64,000 nt of DNA, from assembly GCF_017355875.1 (NCBI RefSeq), contig NZ_JAFEWC010000003.1, positions 997,001-1,061,000 of the forward strand. The letters are read 5' to 3'. Positions 56,299 to 64,000 of this stretch are shown one piece after another. How positions within the stretch are numbered: the first letter of the stretch is position 1; the number at the start of each line of letters is the position of its first letter. A model generated the notes under the pieces. That model worked only from the letters and a program-made list of their open reading frames with translations, did not search any database and was not told the origin of the DNA. The position numbers were made by a program, and so were the translations under genes. This DNA comes from Aridibaculum aurantiacum. GTDB taxonomy: Bacteria; Bacteroidota; Bacteroidia; Chitinophagales; Chitinophagaceae.

Positions 56299-58056
56299 CT
56301 ATTTTGACCGCTCTATCCAGCTATTCATTTTTGCTTCAAAGATCTGGAGCGGCATTGCTCCATCTTTCAATACTTCATCGTGGAAAGCGCGTACATCAAA
56401 TTTATTACCAAGTTCCTTTTCGGCTTTTTGTCTCATCTCCAGGATTTTTAACTCGCCGATCTTATAGCTGAGTGCTTGACCGGGCATAACAATGTAACGC
56501 TCTATTTCTTGTATGGCATTGGCTTCTGTTATAGGCTCATTGTCCAGGCTGTATTGAATGGCTTGTTCTCTCGTCCAGCCTTTGTAGTGTATACCTGCAT
56601 CTACCACCAATCGTATAGCACGATGTATCTCTCCATACAATTGTCCAAGCCGTTGGTAAGGATCTGTGTATAGTCCCAGTTCCGAACCTAGTCGCTCAGC
56701 ATACAATCCCCAGCCTTCTACATACGCTCCATATGCTCCTGTTTTTTGAAAACCCGGGATGTCAGGATTTTCTATCTGCAGTGATATCTGGTAGTGATGA
56801 CCGGGAATAGCTTCGTGCAGGAATAGGTCTTCCATTCTCCAGTAATGATATTTTTTTGCGTCAGCTACAGGAAAATAAAATATACCGGGGCGTGATCCAT
56901 CAACTGTGCCGCGCATATAATGTGCTGCCGTTGCTGCGGCCCTATATTTCTCTACAGGTCGTATCTCAAAAGCTGTTTTAGGCACCATATTGAACAACTT
57001 CGAAATGTGCGGCTTAATGCGGTCATACACCTGGTTGTATGCAGCTACCACTTCCTCATCTTCTTTAAAGGGGTAGAACTTTTTATCTTCCAAAGCATAT
57101 TTTAGAAACGCTTTCAAGTCACCGATAAAGCCTACCTGCTGTTTTACCTGTTCCATTTCTGCATGTATCCTTTTCACTTCCTTCTCACCAATGGCAAATA
57201 CTTCAGCAGGTGTAAGGTCAGTAGTTGTGTACGACTTCACCAGGAACGCATATCCTTCATTGCCACCATCAAGAGCAAGTAATCCTACTTTTTCTCTTGT
57301 CTTTGGTAGATATTCCTTTTCAAGAAATGTATGTAGTCTTTGGTAAGCAGGTAGAATTTTTTGTTTAATAGCATTTGTGTAAGCCTGTGTAATTCGCTCT
57401 TTATCTGTTGAAGTGATGCTTGCTGGTATATTCTTGATAGGGTTATAAAAAAGACTTGAAGGAATAGAGTCAACCAGCATTGCCTTCACCTGTGGTATCA
57501 CCTTTTGCACAACAATGGTTGGAAGCACCCGCTTTGCTGCAATGCCTTTACGCATATTAGCAATAGCTGTATCGGTAATAGCCGAAAAGGCATCCATACG
57601 TTTAATGAAGTCTTCAAAATCTTTCATTGTTTTGAATGGATGATTTCCTGTGCCGCCACCCAGCTGCGAAAACGACAAGCGGAAGTCGCCCATCTGGCTG
57701 ATAGGCGTGAGGTGCGTAGGGTATTTTGCTCGTTCTAAACCTCTTTCAAGATCGTACTTGAAGATCTTGTAGCTCAGCTGGTCCCTGGCTGATAACTTTT
57801 GTGGATTGTATGCCTTCAGAGAGTCGAGGTAGCGGCGATACATATTTTGTGTCTTGGTCCTATAGGTTTGACTGAGGTTGTTTTCCAACTTGTCGTTGTA
57901 CCTGTAGTCGCCTAAAGAGGTAGCTACTGAAGGATTCAGTTCCAGGTACTCCTGGAAATAAGATTCCAGCATTGAATGGAATTTAGTTGTTGGCGCTGTT
58001 TGACCAATGGAAAGCAGCGATGGAACCAGTAGAAGAAACACAATAACTATTCGCAT
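56299..58056 (-). CDS. DUF885 exported peptidase-like protein
   Basis: 585 residues with signal peptide MRIVIVFLLLVPSLLSIGQ. The zinc-type motif is HEAIPGHHYQ near residue 410, followed by YVEGWGLYAERLG. These match the DUF885 group (uncharacterised, peptidase-like). The length is normal. It is monocistronic and convergent with the YaiO gene. Confidence 0.9.
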   Translation of the reverse strand: MRIVIVFLLLVPSLLSIGQTAPTTKFHSMLESYFQEYLELNPSVATSLGDYRYNDKLENNLSQTYRTKTQNMYRRYLDSLKAYNPQKLSARDQLSYKIFKYDLERGLERAKYPTHLTPISQMGDFRLSFSQLGGGTGNHPFKTMKDFEDFIKRMDAFSAITDTAIANMRKGIAAKRVLPTIVVQKVIPQVKAMLVDSIPSSLFYNPIKNIPASITSTDKERITQAYTNAIKQKILPAYQRLHTFLEKEYLPKTREKVGLLALDGGNEGYAFLVKSYTTTDLTPAEVFAIGEKEVKRIHAEMEQVKQQVGFIGDLKAFLKYALEDKKFYPFKEDEEVVAAYNQVYDRIKPHISKLFNMVPKTAFEIRPVEKYRAAATAAHYMRGTVDGSRPGIFYFPVADAKKYHYWRMEDLFLHEAIPGHHYQISLQIENPDIPGFQKTGAYGAYVEGWGLYAERLGSELGLYTDPYQRLGQLYGEIHRAIRLVVDAGIHYKGWTREQAIQYSLDNEPITEANAIQEIERYIVMPGQALSYKIGELKILEMRQKAEKELGNKFDVRAFHDEVLKDGAMPLQIFEAKMNSWIERSK

Positions 58057-58312
58057 AATGATGAGGTATGTTATGTTAATATAAAACTTTAATTGCTAGC
58101 AGGTGGTAACAAAGTGGAAGATAAGGATGCCGCTATAAATCCCCAATTTACCATGGTTAGGAGGTGTTAAAAAATTCCTTGTAATAAAGTTTTCATACCT
58201 CCTGTTGCACTTACCATTGATGTTCAAATGCACTGCTTGAACAAGTTTCTAGGATTATCTTTTTTTCAGGGTTGGTATGGTAATTTCTGGTAGACAGCAA
58301 AAAACATCAATC

Positions 58313-58858
58313 ATGGATTCAAAGAAAATAGCCGGAAAAAACGCTGGTGCTGGTGCAGCAAATTCTCTGCTGAAAGAGTTTTTTGTAGACGAACTAAAAG
58401 ACATCTACTATGCTGAAAAACAGATCGCGAAAACACTACCTAAAATGAAGAAGGCAGCAACTTCAGATGAGTTGAAGAATGCTTTTGAAAGCCATCTTAC
58501 AATGACCGAACAGCAAATCGAACGCCTGGAGAAAGTATTTGAATTGTTGGGTGAAAAGGCAAAAGGAAAAACTTGCGAAGCAATAGAAGGTATCATTAAA
58601 GAAGGAGAAGGGATTATCTCTGACACAGATTCCAATACCGCAACTAGAGATGTAGGATTGATATTCGCTGCGCAAAAAGTAGAGCACTACGAGATCGCTA
58701 CTTATGGTGGTCTTGCTCAGCTTGCTGAAACGCTTGGACTTACTGAAGCGCAACAATTACTGCACACTACTTTGGAAGAGGAAAAGCAAACAGACCTTTT
58801 GCTAACAGGTATAGCTGAAAGTCATGTGAACTACGAGGCTTCTGAAGAAAAGGCTTAA
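58313..58858 (+). CDS. DUF892 ferritin-like protein (YciE/YciF type)
   Basis: About 181 residues from ATG 58313 (MDSKKIAGKN); ATG 58277 would add 12 residues. A four-helix ferritin-like domain: FVDELKDIYYAEKQIAKTLPKM, then HLTMTEQQIERLEKVF, and AQKVEHYEIATYGGLAQLAE, with conserved Glu/His for a di-metal site. Family members are linked to stress responses; the function is not settled. A good terminator follows. Confidence 0.92.
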   Translation: MDSKKIAGKNAGAGAANSLLKEFFVDELKDIYYAEKQIAKTLPKMKKAATSDELKNAFESHLTMTEQQIERLEKVFELLGEKAKGKTCEAIEGIIKEGEGIISDTDSNTATRDVGLIFAAQKVEHYEIATYGGLAQLAETLGLTEAQQLLHTTLEEEKQTDLLLTGIAESHVNYEASEEKA

Positions 58859-58915
58859 TAGAAACTGCAGGGGCGGCAAAAGAGTTGAATTTCAATTGCT
58901 GCTCAATAAATAGAG

Positions 58916-58953
58916 AAAGGTCGAAGTATACAGCTTCGACCTTTCTTTTTTAT
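58916..58953 (+). terminator. Rho-independent terminator after the DUF892 gene
   Basis: AAAGGTCGAAG (58916-58926) pairs with CTTCGACCTTT (58934-58944) and is followed by CTTTTTTATAT. Confidence 0.88.
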
Positions 58954-59045
58954 ATATAAAATTTAGCAGGTAATTCCACTCTAAATCTAGATGTTATCGC
59001 CCCGGTAGTTGGATTCAATCTGAACATAACCTTAATCAGTCGCTT

Positions 59046-61901
59046 CTATTTACCAACCACTACTACCTCACCAAAGCCAAGATCTTTCAACCGTGGTAGT
59101 TGTGTTTTTGCATCACCCACTACCAGCCATATCATCTTGTTTGGATCAAGGTATTTCTGCGCAAGTTTTTTTACCTGGTCTACCGTCATGTTCTCTACTA
59201 CCTGTTCGCGCTCTTTTACGTAATCGTACTTCCATCCGTACTTACTGATGTTCCCGAGCATGTTCAGTTTTGCATTTGCCGTTTCAAAAGCGCGTGCATT
59301 ACTTTTTATCAAAAAGCTCTTGGTTGTCTCCAGGTCTTTTTCTGTGAATGTATTACCGTACTCCTGTAGTATTTCCTTTACCAGTTGCGCTGACTCTAAT
59401 GTAACGTTTGTACGTACACTGCTGGCAATGGTAAAAGGTCCCGGTGTCGCCGTTCCGGAAAAGCCTGAATTGATACCATAGGTATAACCTTTCCCTTCAC
59501 GCAATTGCTGTGTAAGGCGCGATGCAAAGCCACCACCGCCAAGTATATAGTTCATGATGGAAGCGGGATAATAATCAGGGTGTGTAGCAGCAAGAGCTGG
59601 ATAACCAAAACGGATCACAGACTGTTTTGCATCGGGTACATCATAAAAATATACAACAGACTTTGCTGGTGGCTGCGGTGCCGGGTATGCAGGAATTTCT
59701 ACCCGGTTGTTTTTCCACCTTGTGGCTAAACCTGTGATTGCTTTTACTGCATGGTTTTTATTAACCGCACCTACTATGTGCATACGTGCTACTGAAGGAG
59801 AGATGCTTTTGTTGTAATACGCTTTCAGATCATCAATAGTGAGTACGTTGACAGACTCGATAGTACCTAGCAGGTTGCGCGACCTGATGTTGTTTCTGCC
59901 ATAAATAAGCAGGTTGTACTGGTTTTGCGCAATGGCTGTAGGATTAGCTTCCTGCTGGCGTAGCTGGCTAACAACATTCTGTTTTTGCAGTTCAAATTCT
60001 TTAGCATCCCACCGCGGCTCAAGCAGTATTTCTTCTACCAATTTTAGCGTAGCAGGATAATTGCGCGCCAGCGTATTTACCCTTACCGTCACATCTTCAG
60101 TGCCGGCAGTTACATTGATGGTAGCACCCAATTGCTTAATGGCTTCTTCCAATTGTTGTGGTGTTTTTGTCCTGGTGCCCTGGGTAAGCATACGTGCTAC
60201 CATATTGGCTACACCAGGTTTTGCAGTGTCCTCCATCAACTGCCCCCCGTCTATAACCAGTTCAACCTGTACCAGCGGTACCTCGTTGTTCTGTATGCCA
60301 TACACCCTGGTGCCATTGGGTAATATTTGGTTCCAAATAGCAGGGATCTTTATTTCTGGCTTAGGACCATAAGGAGGTTCCTTGCTGCGGTCGAAAGAAG
60401 ACGGAGTACGCTGGTAGGTAGCAACAATATTAGGATCTACCTTGTCCTCCGCTCCCTGTACTATCTGTTCTTCAACCACATCTGCTTTTATAGAATGCTC
60501 CAGTGCCAGGTCCAGCCTGCCTTTTGGTACAAAGCTGGTGGCTACGTATGGCTTGTTGCGAATGTATTTGTTGTATACACGTACCACATCTGCCGTGGTG
60601 ACGGCCAGCGTATTTTGTATGTCTTTAGAAATAAAGCCAGGATTGCCTGTGAAAATATTGTACTGCGCCAACTGGAAGCCTTTACCTTGTACACTGGAAA
60701 GTGAATTATAAAATTGCGTTTCCAGCCCAGCCTTTATCCTATCAAGATCTTTTTGTGAGATACCTTCTTTTTCAAACCGGGCAAATGTTTCAAAAATTGC
60801 TTTAGAAACATCGTCGAGGTCTTTGCCTGCAAAGGCACGTACCCGAAGCTGTAGCTGGCCAGCCAGTTCAGAAGTATAGTTAGACATACTTACCTGCGGA
60901 GCCAGTTGCTTGTCTTCCACCAGCACCTGGTACAACGGCGCTGTTTTTCCATCAGAAAGATATTCAGACAGAACTTCCAGGGCATAAGAATCAGGATGAT
61001 ATTGCTCCACTGATACCCATGCCATATTTAGTTCAGGCAGGCGCGCAAAGTTATCTTCATGGTATAGGCGTTTGATTTCTTTTACTACACCCGGCCGCTT
61101 TTGCAACGGCTGTACGGGTTCGCCTTTCTTTATTTCATTAAAATACTTTTCCACCCATTTTCTTGCCTGCGCTTTATCAAAATCGCCTGCTACTACCAGT
61201 GTTACATTATTGGGTACATACCACCTGTTGAAGAATTCTTTTACATCGGCCAGCGTAGCATTTTGCAGGTCTTCCAAAGAGCCGATTACCTGCCAGTTGT
61301 ACGGGTGGTCGGCAGGGTACAGGTGCTTGTCAATCACATAACGTGTATGACCATAAGGCTGGTTGTCTACACCTTGGCGTTTCTCATTTTTTACTACCTG
61401 CTTTTCCTTCGCCAATACAGGTTCGGTAACGGTATTGATGAACCAGCCAAGTTTATCGGCTTCGGCCCATATCATTTTCTCCAGTGCATCTTTAGGCACC
61501 GTTTGATAATAGTTGGTGCGGTCCCTGCTGGTAGAGCCATTGGCGCCTGCACCACCTATGCGTGCACTCATAGCATCCAACCCACCCTTGCCCAGGTTCT
61601 CAGACTCCAGGAACAACAAATGCTCGAACAGGTGAGCAAAGCCGGTACGGCCTTCTTTTTCGCGTGCAGAACCAACATGCGCAGTAAGCGCTACCGACAC
61701 CACAGGATCAGATCGGTCTATATGAAAGATCACCTCCAGTCCATTAGCCAGCTTGAACTTCTCGTAATCAATTTTGAAGCTGGATGTTGGTGCAGGTTTA
61801 GCGGATGTCTTCTTTGCGCCTTTAGCTGTTGTCTTTTGCGCTACAGCAGCAGATGATAAGCATGTAAATAAGATGATGGTTAAATAGAAGGCCTTGCCCA
61901 T
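59046..61901 (-). CDS. M16 family zinc peptidase, two-repeat form, exported
   Basis: About 951 residues from ATG 61901, with signal peptide MGKAFYLTIILFTCLSSAAVAQ; the ATG at 61937 adds 12 unlikely residues. The first half has the inverted zinc motif HLFEHLLF with the downstream glutamate in EMIWAEADKLG-like spacing (KMIWAEADKLG). The second half is the structural M16 repeat without HxxEH (RFGYPALAATHPDYYPASIMNYILGGGGFASRL in parts). Such full-length forms act as pitrilysin-type peptidases in the periplasm. Substrate unknown. Monocistronic. Confidence 0.93.
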   Translation of the reverse strand: MGKAFYLTIILFTCLSSAAVAQKTTAKGAKKTSAKPAPTSSFKIDYEKFKLANGLEVIFHIDRSDPVVSVALTAHVGSAREKEGRTGFAHLFEHLLFLESENLGKGGLDAMSARIGGAGANGSTSRDRTNYYQTVPKDALEKMIWAEADKLGWFINTVTEPVLAKEKQVVKNEKRQGVDNQPYGHTRYVIDKHLYPADHPYNWQVIGSLEDLQNATLADVKEFFNRWYVPNNVTLVVAGDFDKAQARKWVEKYFNEIKKGEPVQPLQKRPGVVKEIKRLYHEDNFARLPELNMAWVSVEQYHPDSYALEVLSEYLSDGKTAPLYQVLVEDKQLAPQVSMSNYTSELAGQLQLRVRAFAGKDLDDVSKAIFETFARFEKEGISQKDLDRIKAGLETQFYNSLSSVQGKGFQLAQYNIFTGNPGFISKDIQNTLAVTTADVVRVYNKYIRNKPYVATSFVPKGRLDLALEHSIKADVVEEQIVQGAEDKVDPNIVATYQRTPSSFDRSKEPPYGPKPEIKIPAIWNQILPNGTRVYGIQNNEVPLVQVELVIDGGQLMEDTAKPGVANMVARMLTQGTRTKTPQQLEEAIKQLGATINVTAGTEDVTVRVNTLARNYPATLKLVEEILLEPRWDAKEFELQKQNVVSQLRQQEANPTAIAQNQYNLLIYGRNNIRSRNLLGTIESVNVLTIDDLKAYYNKSISPSVARMHIVGAVNKNHAVKAITGLATRWKNNRVEIPAYPAPQPPAKSVVYFYDVPDAKQSVIRFGYPALAATHPDYYPASIMNYILGGGGFASRLTQQLREGKGYTYGINSGFSGTATPGPFTIASSVRTNVTLESAQLVKEILQEYGNTFTEKDLETTKSFLIKSNARAFETANAKLNMLGNISKYGWKYDYVKEREQVVENMTVDQVKKLAQKYLDPNKMIWLVVGDAKTQLPRLKDLGFGEVVVVGK

Positions 61902-62033
61902 GTGTACGTAGTGTTTGGGCTTAAAAGTACGACACATTGTGCTGCGAAGGGTACTGTAAACAGAGGGTTCAGGAACTTAGAGGATGCAGTTCCATGCATA
62001 CAAAAGGCATTGTTGGTTCATGCATCCCCAAAA

Positions 62034-62618
62034 TCAGGATTCAAGAACTATATGGCTTTTCATATTTGGATATACCTGGTAAGCAATTTTTGTTATTCCG
62101 ACGGTTAGTGAAGATGGGTATTTGCTAGCTGTGTCTCCAGGTACCAGCAGGTCAGAAACATTTAAATGCAGGGCTTTTGTATAATCTTCTGTGACAAGTA
62201 TATACCCTGCTGCAGGATTTCCAGTTTTAAGCAGTCGATGTGCTTCAATGATGGCTTCTCCATAAAGTTTATTAAAGCCGTGAATGCTGTACAAGATGAT
62301 ATCTCCATAGTGTACAATGGTCTTTAGCGAAAGCTTCACCTGTAAGTTGAACTTCGTTTTAAATGCCGCATACCGGTAATTGAAAGCTGCCTGCATTTGT
62401 TTGAAGGCTATAAATAGTTCGGCGAGAGGAATGGGCTCTCCAATTTTATAGAATAAAATAGCATCACCTTCAATCTCCGACACCTCCATTTTAAGTGTAT
62501 TATGTTCCATTATTTCTTGTAGCAGCGTTTGTGTGATGAGCATTCCCGTATTGATATTTATACTGCTAACAAAATTTGTAAATCCCGTGATATCGGGAAT
62601 GAATATTATTCCTTTCAT
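62034..62618 (-). CDS. DUF2652 adenylate/guanylate-cyclase-like protein
   Basis: About 194 residues from ATG 62618 (MKGIIFIPDITGFT). The metal-binding aspartates of class III cyclases are visible in FIPDITGFTNFV and EIEGDAILFYK, followed by VHYGDIILYSIHG and GEAIIEAHRLL. A single catalytic-like domain, with no sensor. Cyclase activity has not been shown for DUF2652. Monocistronic. Confidence 0.85.
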   Translation of the reverse strand: MKGIIFIPDITGFTNFVSSININTGMLITQTLLQEIMEHNTLKMEVSEIEGDAILFYKIGEPIPLAELFIAFKQMQAAFNYRYAAFKTKFNLQVKLSLKTIVHYGDIILYSIHGFNKLYGEAIIEAHRLLKTGNPAAGYILVTEDYTKALHLNVSDLLVPGDTASKYPSSLTVGITKIAYQVYPNMKSHIVLES

Positions 62619-62854
62619 TTTAATATTATTTTGATGGTTGCAATACCTTTTTTGCAAGAACTATCCATGTTCGAAACCTTTTTGATAAAAGGATAAATTG
62701 GCTCCTGTGTCCAATCGGATGAAACAATTCTACATGGCAGTTGAATATTAGAGCCAATGCGGTAGCAATGACCTCATAAAGAGCTAGTTTCATGACATTG
62801 GCTTTGAGAATGGATTATTTAAACCTTAAGAGAAAGCTGGTCTTTAGGCGGCGC

Positions 62855-63295
62855 CTACGGCATGTCTTTTTGGATATACCCTGTGGCAACTATGCTATAG
62901 TTGTTTTTAATCTTCTTGCCTCTTTCGTCAGATGCTTTGCTCTCCCTGAGCCAGTTGATGGATGCCGTTTCTGGATCGACAGTTGTAATTGTATACTGAT
63001 CCGTTCGTACATGGCCGTCTTTCCTTCTTATTCCCGACAAAGTAGTGGCCGCTGTTTCGGTGAAACATTTCAAATGTTTTGATTTGAACCAATTTTTACT
63101 GCCGAAGTCGTTGGTTAAGCTCACAAGCTTGTTGCCGTTAAAAGAAAGATTAATCCGATAGGCAGTGCTATCACCATCTGTAAATAAGATGCCCCGCCAA
63201 TTGCCATTCAGATTGTTCTGCTGAGCGTGCAAGCACATCAGTGACAACAATCCAAAAAATAACAGCAATGATTTTCTGTATATACGCCTGTACAT
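62855..63295 (-). CDS. Exported hypothetical protein, possible lipocalin-like
   Basis: About 146 residues from ATG 63295 (MYRRIYRKSLLLFFGLL); the frame is open to ATG 63340. The signal ends near CLHAQQ. The mature part begins LNGNWRGILFTDGDSTAYRI, a pattern of small lipocalin-like or DUF-type beta-barrels. No family can be named. Confidence 0.65.
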   Translation of the reverse strand: MYRRIYRKSLLLFFGLLSLMCLHAQQNNLNGNWRGILFTDGDSTAYRINLSFNGNKLVSLTNDFGSKNWFKSKHLKCFTETAATTLSGIRRKDGHVRTDQYTITTVDPETASINWLRESKASDERGKKIKNNYSIVATGYIQKDMP

Positions 63296-63564
63296 GAAGT
63301 AGATGCAGGTGTAAACATGATACTTGTTAATCTGTCTCATAATGATTGGTTTTATGAAACAAATCTTCTAAAACAGGAGAGGGGGAAACAACAGTAGATT
63401 AACTACGTTTTATAGGGTGTATTTACCTTTCATGACCGTGAAATGAACAAGATAAACGGTATTAGAACCCTGGCAAAAAGAATTGAATGATAAACAGGAG
63501 CTAACACAATGCCTGACTTTTAACTGTTTGTGTATTGTATTCATCCAGGTTTCATAACCACTGG

Positions 63565-64000
63565 TTACGTTATTTGAATGATGCCTTGTTTTATTGCAAA
63601 CAATACCAATCCAACCCTGCTTTTTAGTTTAAGTTTCTCGAAAAGTTGGTCGCGGTAGCCATCTATTGTGCGCGGGCTGAGATGCATCTGTAGTGCTATC
63701 TCTTTATAAGTCATTTCTGTAGCAGCATATTTCAAAAACTCTATTTCTTTTTCATTCAGATTTAGTACCTGTTTAGTGGTACTGTCATCTTTGTCCATTT
63801 CTCTAATAGAATGAATGACTTTCCCGGTTACCTTTTCCGAATAGTGAAAGCCATTTGTAAGAACAGCGTTGATAGCCTTACCAAGTTCCTGTGGGCTACA
63901 GTCTTTTAAAATATATCCTTTCGCCCCGTTCCTGATCATCCTGATGATTGCATTCTCGTCGTCGTACATGCTTAGTGCAAGTACATTCACTAAAGGATAG
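63565..64000 (-). CDS. NarL/FixJ-type response regulator, 5'-truncated by the window end
   Basis: The frame runs off the plus-strand end, so the true start and the phospho-Asp lie outside. The visible part holds the end of the receiver (VNVLALSMYDDE; AKGYILKDCSPQELGKAI with the conserved Lys) and a LuxR-type helix-turn-helix (LNEKEIEFLKYAATEMTYKEIALQMHLSPRTIDGYRDQL in parts). It is a DNA-binding output regulator. The partner kinase is probably just beyond the window. Confidence 0.92.
   Translation of the reverse strand, partial: YPLVNVLALSMYDDENAIIRMIRNGAKGYILKDCSPQELGKAINAVLTNGFHYSEKVTGKVIHSIREMDKDDSTTKQVLNLNEKEIEFLKYAATEMTYKEIALQMHLSPRTIDGYRDQLFEKLKLKSRVGLVLFAIKQGIIQIT

Noticed and set aside
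61101-61856. 251-residue plus-strand frame inside the M16 gene
   Set aside because: It is opposite a well-supported M16 coding region and has the odd Cys/Tyr-rich composition of an antisense frame.

Overview
The window looks like a chromosome segment of a Bacteroidota bacterium, most likely of the family Chitinophagaceae. The evidence is moderate-to-low G+C, very few Shine-Dalgarno sites, minus-7 boxes of the TAnnTTTG type, many SPII or SPI exported proteins, and family content typical of that group: TlpA-like thioredoxins, YkuD_2 L,D-transpeptidase, DUF3667, DUF4870, DUF2652, YaiO, and 7TM-type AraC regulators. I saw no rRNA, tRNA, CRISPR array, insertion sequence, integrase or phage gene. 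The genus cannot be fixed from the sequence alone.

Layout. (1) 1-4.5 kb: the end of a TlpA-like protein, a large protease/propeller/barrel surface protein and a YkuD_2 L,D-transpeptidase. (2) 4.6-10.4 kb: the alpha ribosomal operon infA-rpmJ-rpsM-rpsK-rpsD-rpoA-rplQ, followed by carA and aroQ. All six ribosomal spacers carry an inverted repeat right after the upstream stop codon; five are built from short words repeated every 7 or 8 nt. (3) 10.4-19 kb: a BNR/sortilin-like propeller, a MORN-like protein, an orphan five-PAS histidine kinase and an AGCS amino-acid symporter. (4) 19-32 kb: housekeeping and envelope genes (SPOR protein, exonuclease III, DUF2254, sterol-desaturase-like hydroxylase, cold-shock protein, MscL, BON lipoprotein, bestrophin, flippase, M1 peptidase, MsrA). 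(5) 30.8-46.5 kb: many short, mostly monocistronic accessory genes, with an AraC/cupin pair sharing a bipartite promoter element, a candidate small RNA, and a Crp-family gene followed by a 20-bp palindrome. (6) 46.7-56.1 kb: AraC-7TM regulator, secreted esterase, then a phosphorelay plus putative exopolysaccharide gene run. (7) 56.3-64 kb: DUF885 peptidase, DUF892 ferritin-like protein, full-length M16 peptidase, DUF2652 cyclase-like protein and a NarL-type regulator cut by the window end.

Two parts deserve most attention. The first is the set of word-periodic hairpins in the ribosomal operon, which no standard feature type explains. The second is the 48.97-56.08 kb run: hybrid histidine kinase with Hpt, single-receiver regulator, membrane-anchored HEAT-like protein, processive GT2 synthase (ATGA overlap) and a TPR plus beta-barrel exporter. 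I read it as a synthase-dependent polysaccharide system under its own phosphorelay. Both functions are inferred from architecture, not shown.
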